Assembly: GCA_020086605.1 (NCBI GenBank)
Contig: JACBWW010000004.1
Coordinates: 30,383,986-30,447,985 of the forward strand
Direction of reading: 5' to 3'
From: Lanius collurio
Lineage: Eukaryota > Chordata > Aves > Passeriformes > Laniidae
DNA: 64,000 bases
Within the stretch, counting starts at the first letter, position 1. Each line of letters opens with the position of its first letter. Below the pieces are notes generated by a model that was not told where the DNA came from, searched no databases, and was given only the letters and a program-made list of their open reading frames with translations. Positions 60,701 through 64,000 of this stretch are shown piece by piece. The translations under genes and the position numbers were made by a program.

Positions 60701-62386
60701 ACTTATGACATTCATGCATTTTGCCAAAATATGGTCAAATCTAAAAATTAAATGTTTTAACTTGTTACCAAGTTAATGGCCTGTCTATAAAAACTGGGGG
60801 TGGGAAGCTGTTGTTTGTGGCAAAGTTACCTCTGAAACCATAGGCTTTATTATGAGTTTGCTGAACACATAACTGCAGTGTCAGTAGTGAGAAACAAGGT
60901 AACGAATGCATTTTACATAAGATGTTGTTAATGAAACATTACTCTGTCTTTTTTTTTTTTTAACCTGTGCTTTAAGAAGTCAGTTCTTGCCTTCCTACCC
61001 TTTCTTTAGCTATTAGCCTGGTGCTACTTGGTGTAACAAGCAACTTTGACAACACATTTATGCCATCTGCTTTCTCATTGAAAGGCCTTGCGTTATCTCC
61101 ACCATGACCTGCTGAAATTGTAAATGCAGCAGATGTCAACATGTGGTCTCTTGGGGGAAAAAAGTTATTGGCTTGAACCGGAACTTTGGTAAATTCCCCA
61201 GTGTCTGTGGCTGAAGTACAGAAGTACTGTGAGAACGGACAGTCTGTGGGCTCATTTGTTTCCCTGTGTCCATCCATTGAAACAAACCCTTGCTCCCAAT
61301 GTTACCAAGGAACAGAGGGAACAGATGCTGTTCAGGACACATTTTGCTCCTGAACAATATGTGCAGGAAGAACAGAAACCAGATTAATGCCCTGTGTCTT
61401 CTCCTTGAGTGACAGTGATCCTAACATGGAAATACTATTTCAGCAGACCACATGATTGGTGCCAATCTCATGTTTGAGAGCATATGCTGGAGCTCAGTAA
61501 TAAGAAATTATAATATTCACTTCTGTAAAAAGCCTTTCTCTGAACTGTTGGATCATTTAAATGCTGATATATACAATGATGCACCAAGATTAAGTCCAAG
61601 TGGGTTTTAGACAGTTTTCTATGAAATTATGTTTGAAGAGCTATACTTGGTAAAGTCCTTCTGCATTACTTGTGCCTAAACTGTGGAGTATGAAATCAGC
61701 AACTGTAACTGATCCCGTGCTTGGAGTAAAGTTTTACTTTATGGTCTATCTGAAATGCCAACATGGGAATGTTAAGGTCACTGTCATGGAGATGGTTGAA
61801 GTCCTTGTCCCCAGTAGAAATGTCAATCCCTGTTGCATGATGGATTCACTTGTCTTGGCACAGCGTCTGTGCTCTAGTGTGTGGTGGAGGAAAAAACCAA
61901 TCCATCAGTGAATTTACAGTCATTATAACATGGCAACTTAAAACTATCATGTGGAATTAAGTGTGTGGTTGGTGACTGAATGTATAAGTACTCGTGATGC
62001 ACCAGGTTCCCATCTCTTCCTTTCCAGAAAGAAGGTGGATTTCACAGCCTCCACAGGCCAACCTCTCACTGGGAAAAACTTGGCTCAAATTTCATGATAA
62101 CCACTTCTTTCCTGCCCTGTTTGTCAGCTTACACTACATAATGTTATAATGTGTTCAGTAAAATTCAGCCTTTGAAATGTTGAGAAACTTTTGTTCCATT
62201 TTAGCTGAGATAAAATGGGAAGGTATTCCGAGATGACCTATTTCTAACTGCAGCACAGGACCATTTCAGCCATGTGTTCACCATCAGAGTCTGACCTCAT
62301 TTTCACCTGGCAGAGCTCCTTAATAGTGCAACTACGCAAATGAATAAATTAATGAAGAGAAACCCAGCCATTATGAAGCAAATATA
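57784..62386. other. Unique non-coding sequence with simple tracts
   Basis: No supported gene. It contains an A/C-rich simple tract at 58692-58731, ATATATGTT/ATATATGTA repeats near 58369-58388 and a T run near 60950-60961. Overlapping minus frames at 60972-61277 and 61136-61357 lack known motifs. Confidence 0.5.
58692..58731. repeat. A/C-only simple sequence
   Basis: Degenerate (AAAC)n/(AACC)n, the complement of the T/G tract at 16816-16889. No G or T occurs within it. Confidence 0.85.
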
Positions 62387-62414
62387 TATTTTTGCAAATA
62401 TATATGCAAAAATA
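62387..62414. repeat. Perfect 10-bp AT-rich inverted repeat, 8-nt loop
   Basis: TATTTTTGCA (62387-62396) and TGCAAAAATA (62405-62414) flank AATATATA. A neighbouring GCAAATATATAT copy at 62378-62389 makes this a small duplicated AT block. It lies 50 bases before a plus-strand CR1. Confidence 0.9.
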
Positions 62415-62463
62415 CCTTCTGTTACAGGTTTTATACAAGAAGCAATGTTTCTCATAATTTTGC

Positions 62464-62668
62464 TAAACCTTCCCCATGAGGACAGTCAGGCAAGGAACAG
62501 ATTGCCAAAGAGATCATGCCATGTCTCCATCCTTAGAGGTTTTTGATCCCCAAGGGGACAAAGTCCTAGGTAACCTGATCTCACCTCACAGCCAAGTCTG
62601 GCTTGAGAAGATTGTGCTGGACACTTTCTAAAGTCACTTCCAACCTGGATTTTCCTGGAATTCTATGA
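62464..62668 (+). mobile_element. CR1 LINE 3'-end fragment
   Basis: Forward-oriented CR1 3' UTR: TTCCCCATGAGGACAGTCAG, then GGAACAGATTGCC, TCTCCATCCTTAGAGG, GTCCTAGGTAACCTGATCT, then CACTTCCAACCTGG, ending with one terminal octamer ATTCTATG(A) at 62660-62668. This matches the canonical CR1 end (GAGGGTGGTCAGGCACTGGAACAGGTTGCCCAGAGAGG...CCTTCCAACC...ATTCTATG). It is 5'-truncated to about 205 bases. It is the only unambiguous CR1 in plus orientation and faces the minus-strand copy at 63061. Confidence 0.9.
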
Positions 62669-63060
62669 AGTTCTTCAAAGCAAATGGAAATAATATCTGC
62701 TTAGGAAGAAATGTGTGTTATGTTCATGAACTGAAAAATTATCTCTAACTTAGGTTACAGCTCAGAACTGCAACTTCAGTAAAACTGTGTATCAATTTCA
62801 ATTTACATCAGCTTTGCAAAGCAAGATCTGAGGACTGACTTTTAATGCTCAAAGTAGTTTGCACATTGCAACCTTCCTGACTTGTACTGGTCTGTTGGCA
62901 GGGCATGGTGATTTGTCCCATAAGGACTTCAGAAAGTCAGGTAAGAGAAGTTGCTATGAAACAGATTTTAACAGTAGCTGGATTTAACCTTTTTAGGAGG
63001 GCATTTGGAGTGGAGGTGTGCTGCTGACTTTTCTGTTTAAAGCAGGGAAAGGGGAAAACC
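62669..63060. other. Spacer between two tail-to-tail CR1 copies
   Basis: 392 bases of unique AT-rich sequence. No gene or repeat is recognised. Confidence 0.5.
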
Positions 63061-63440
63061 CATAGAATTATAGAATATCCCGAGCTAAAAAGGACCCACA
63101 ATGAAAATTGAATTAAACTCCTGGCCCTGCACGAGAGAGCACCAAGAATCACACCATGTGCCTGAGAGTGTTGTCCAAACATTTCTGTCAGGCTTAGTGC
63201 TGTGACCGCTTCCTTAGGGAGCCTGTTCCAGTGCCCAACCACCCTCTGTATGAAAAACCTTTTCCTAGTATAGAGCCTGACACAGCTTGGTGTTTTCTGA
63301 GCCCTCCAGTTTGTCAAGATCTACCTGCAGGGCTTCTCTGCCTTTGAGGGAGTCAACTTGGTGTAACCCAATTTACTGTAACTTTTTGTGCCTGACCTGT
63401 GAGCCATGTCCTTGTCACCTGCAAACCCACCCCATTTATC
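63061..63440 (-). mobile_element. CR1 LINE 3'-end fragment with internal deletions
   Basis: Reverse-oriented CR1. The tail CATAGAATTATAGAAT at 63061-63076 contains two decayed octamers, followed by AAGGACCCACAA, then CTCCTGGCCCTGCACGAGAG, CACACCATGTGCCTGAGAG, AGCCTGTTCCAGTGCCCAACC and AACCTTTTCCTAGTAT (through about 63272). Beyond that it skips to earlier ORF2 text: GATCTACCTGCAGGGCTTCT...CAACTTGGTGT at 63319-63365, then ACTTTTTGTGCCTGACCTGTGAGCC near 63380. The minus-strand frame 62937-63317 contains KRFFIQRVVGHWNRLPKEAV, the familiar artefact protein made by CR1 3' UTRs, not a gene. The right edge is approximate. Confidence 0.92.
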
Positions 63441-64000
63441 AAGCAGCCAGTTGAAACATATTTTAAAATTAACCAACTCTGCCATTAGTAATATTCTCTA
63501 TTTTTTCTAATGCTTCCCTTGCTTTAATTTTGATATTTTCGATTCCACATTCGTGAAACATTTATTTTCATCCTAAGAGATGGTCCATTATGTGACTCTT
63601 GTTTTCAGGGACATGTTGGGTCAAACTCTCCATGTTAATTTTTAATCTGTCCTTGCCAGGTGGTCCCTCATGAAGCCTTTAAATAATTTTTCTTCTTCCA
63701 AAAATTGCCCCAAAGCTGAAAGCTTGTATTTAAAGCAGCTCCTTTAATGTAAGTAAATGATAAAAGGGAATGAGGAAGCTCTGAAATCCACAACATCTAC
63801 AGGTTGTTGGTGATGGGAACAAACTGACACTTCTCTTTGCACAAAATCAAAGTTGCATAAACAGATAGGTGTTATGCACATAGGTGCATAAACAGATTGT
63901 GTTTCATATTTGGTGAATAAAATTAGTAAAATATTAAGTTTAGTGAGATGATCATGATGAAAAGTACTGTGTGACAGTGTTCTTTACCATTAGTGGTTTT
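63441..64000. other. Unique non-coding sequence
   Basis: No gene. A 13-bp word (tgcataaacagat) occurs at 63854-63866 and 63885-63897, period 31, with ataggtg also repeated between the copies. This indicates a small local duplication. Confidence 0.5.

Noticed and set aside
62937..63317. 126-codon minus frame containing a WNRLPKEAV-type segment
   Set aside because: This is the usual spurious translation of a CR1 3' UTR, not a host gene.
1..64000. Prokaryotic-type systems: operons, CRISPR arrays, phage or defence islands
   Set aside because: No dense long ORFs, no ribosome-binding-site pattern, no regular spaced repeats. CR1 LINEs and vertebrate-like composition show this is nuclear amniote DNA.
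1..64000. tRNA, 5S, U6, Y RNA and well-known microRNA sequences
   Set aside because: I looked for typical internal promoter words and mature sequences by eye and found none. A covariance-model scan (tRNAscan-SE, Infernal) would be decisive.

Overview
This window looks like non-coding nuclear DNA from a bird. The main evidence is a set of recognisable CR1 LINE remnants whose 3' ends carry the avian-type tail (ATTCTATG/ATTCTGTG octamers next to a 'GAGTTGGAAGG-ACCCACAAGGATCA' block, read on the opposite strand). The DNA is AT-rich and CpG-poor, repeat density is low, and I see no Alu, L1 or other mammalian-type SINE/LINE. I cannot name the species or locus.

No protein-coding gene can be called with confidence. 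The longest open frames are about 125-139 codons, which is about what chance gives in 64 kb of AT-rich sequence, and none of them reads as a known domain. The translations that do match a family are reverse-transcriptase or 3'-UTR pieces of dead CR1 elements. One frame, 18625-18900, is less random-looking than the rest: it has clustered CpGs, a candidate splice acceptor and a downstream AATAAA. It is listed as a low-confidence possible terminal exon. No rRNA, tRNA, snRNA, CRISPR, operon or prokaryotic feature was seen. The most economical reading is a large intron or a gene desert.

Layout. 1-1568: unique sequence. 1569-2062: internally deleted CR1 (minus) that keeps RT motifs. 2063-18150: unique sequence with simple repeats, a GC-box/ETS-like pair near 2650 and several candidate conserved non-coding blocks. 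18157-18275: very old CR1-like scrap. 18600-19210: coding-like candidate. 22640-23265: decayed CR1 (plus) containing a perfect 16-bp hairpin. 25435-25800: CR1 RT fragment (minus) with a tail-only CR1 nested inside it. 27838-27905: short LINE RT box-A remnant (plus). 32418-32472 and 44225-44310: tail-only CR1 pieces (minus). 39000-39680: the best candidate conserved block. 42869-42895 and 46896-46919: long T tracts. 57739-57783: two abutting perfect inverted repeats. 62464-62668 (plus) and 63061-63440 (minus): a tail-to-tail CR1 pair.

Nothing here supports a new multi-gene system. The observations most worth checking are the nested and paired CR1 copies, the perfect hairpins, the possible terminal exon near 18.7-19.2 kb, and blocks that may be conserved regulatory DNA.
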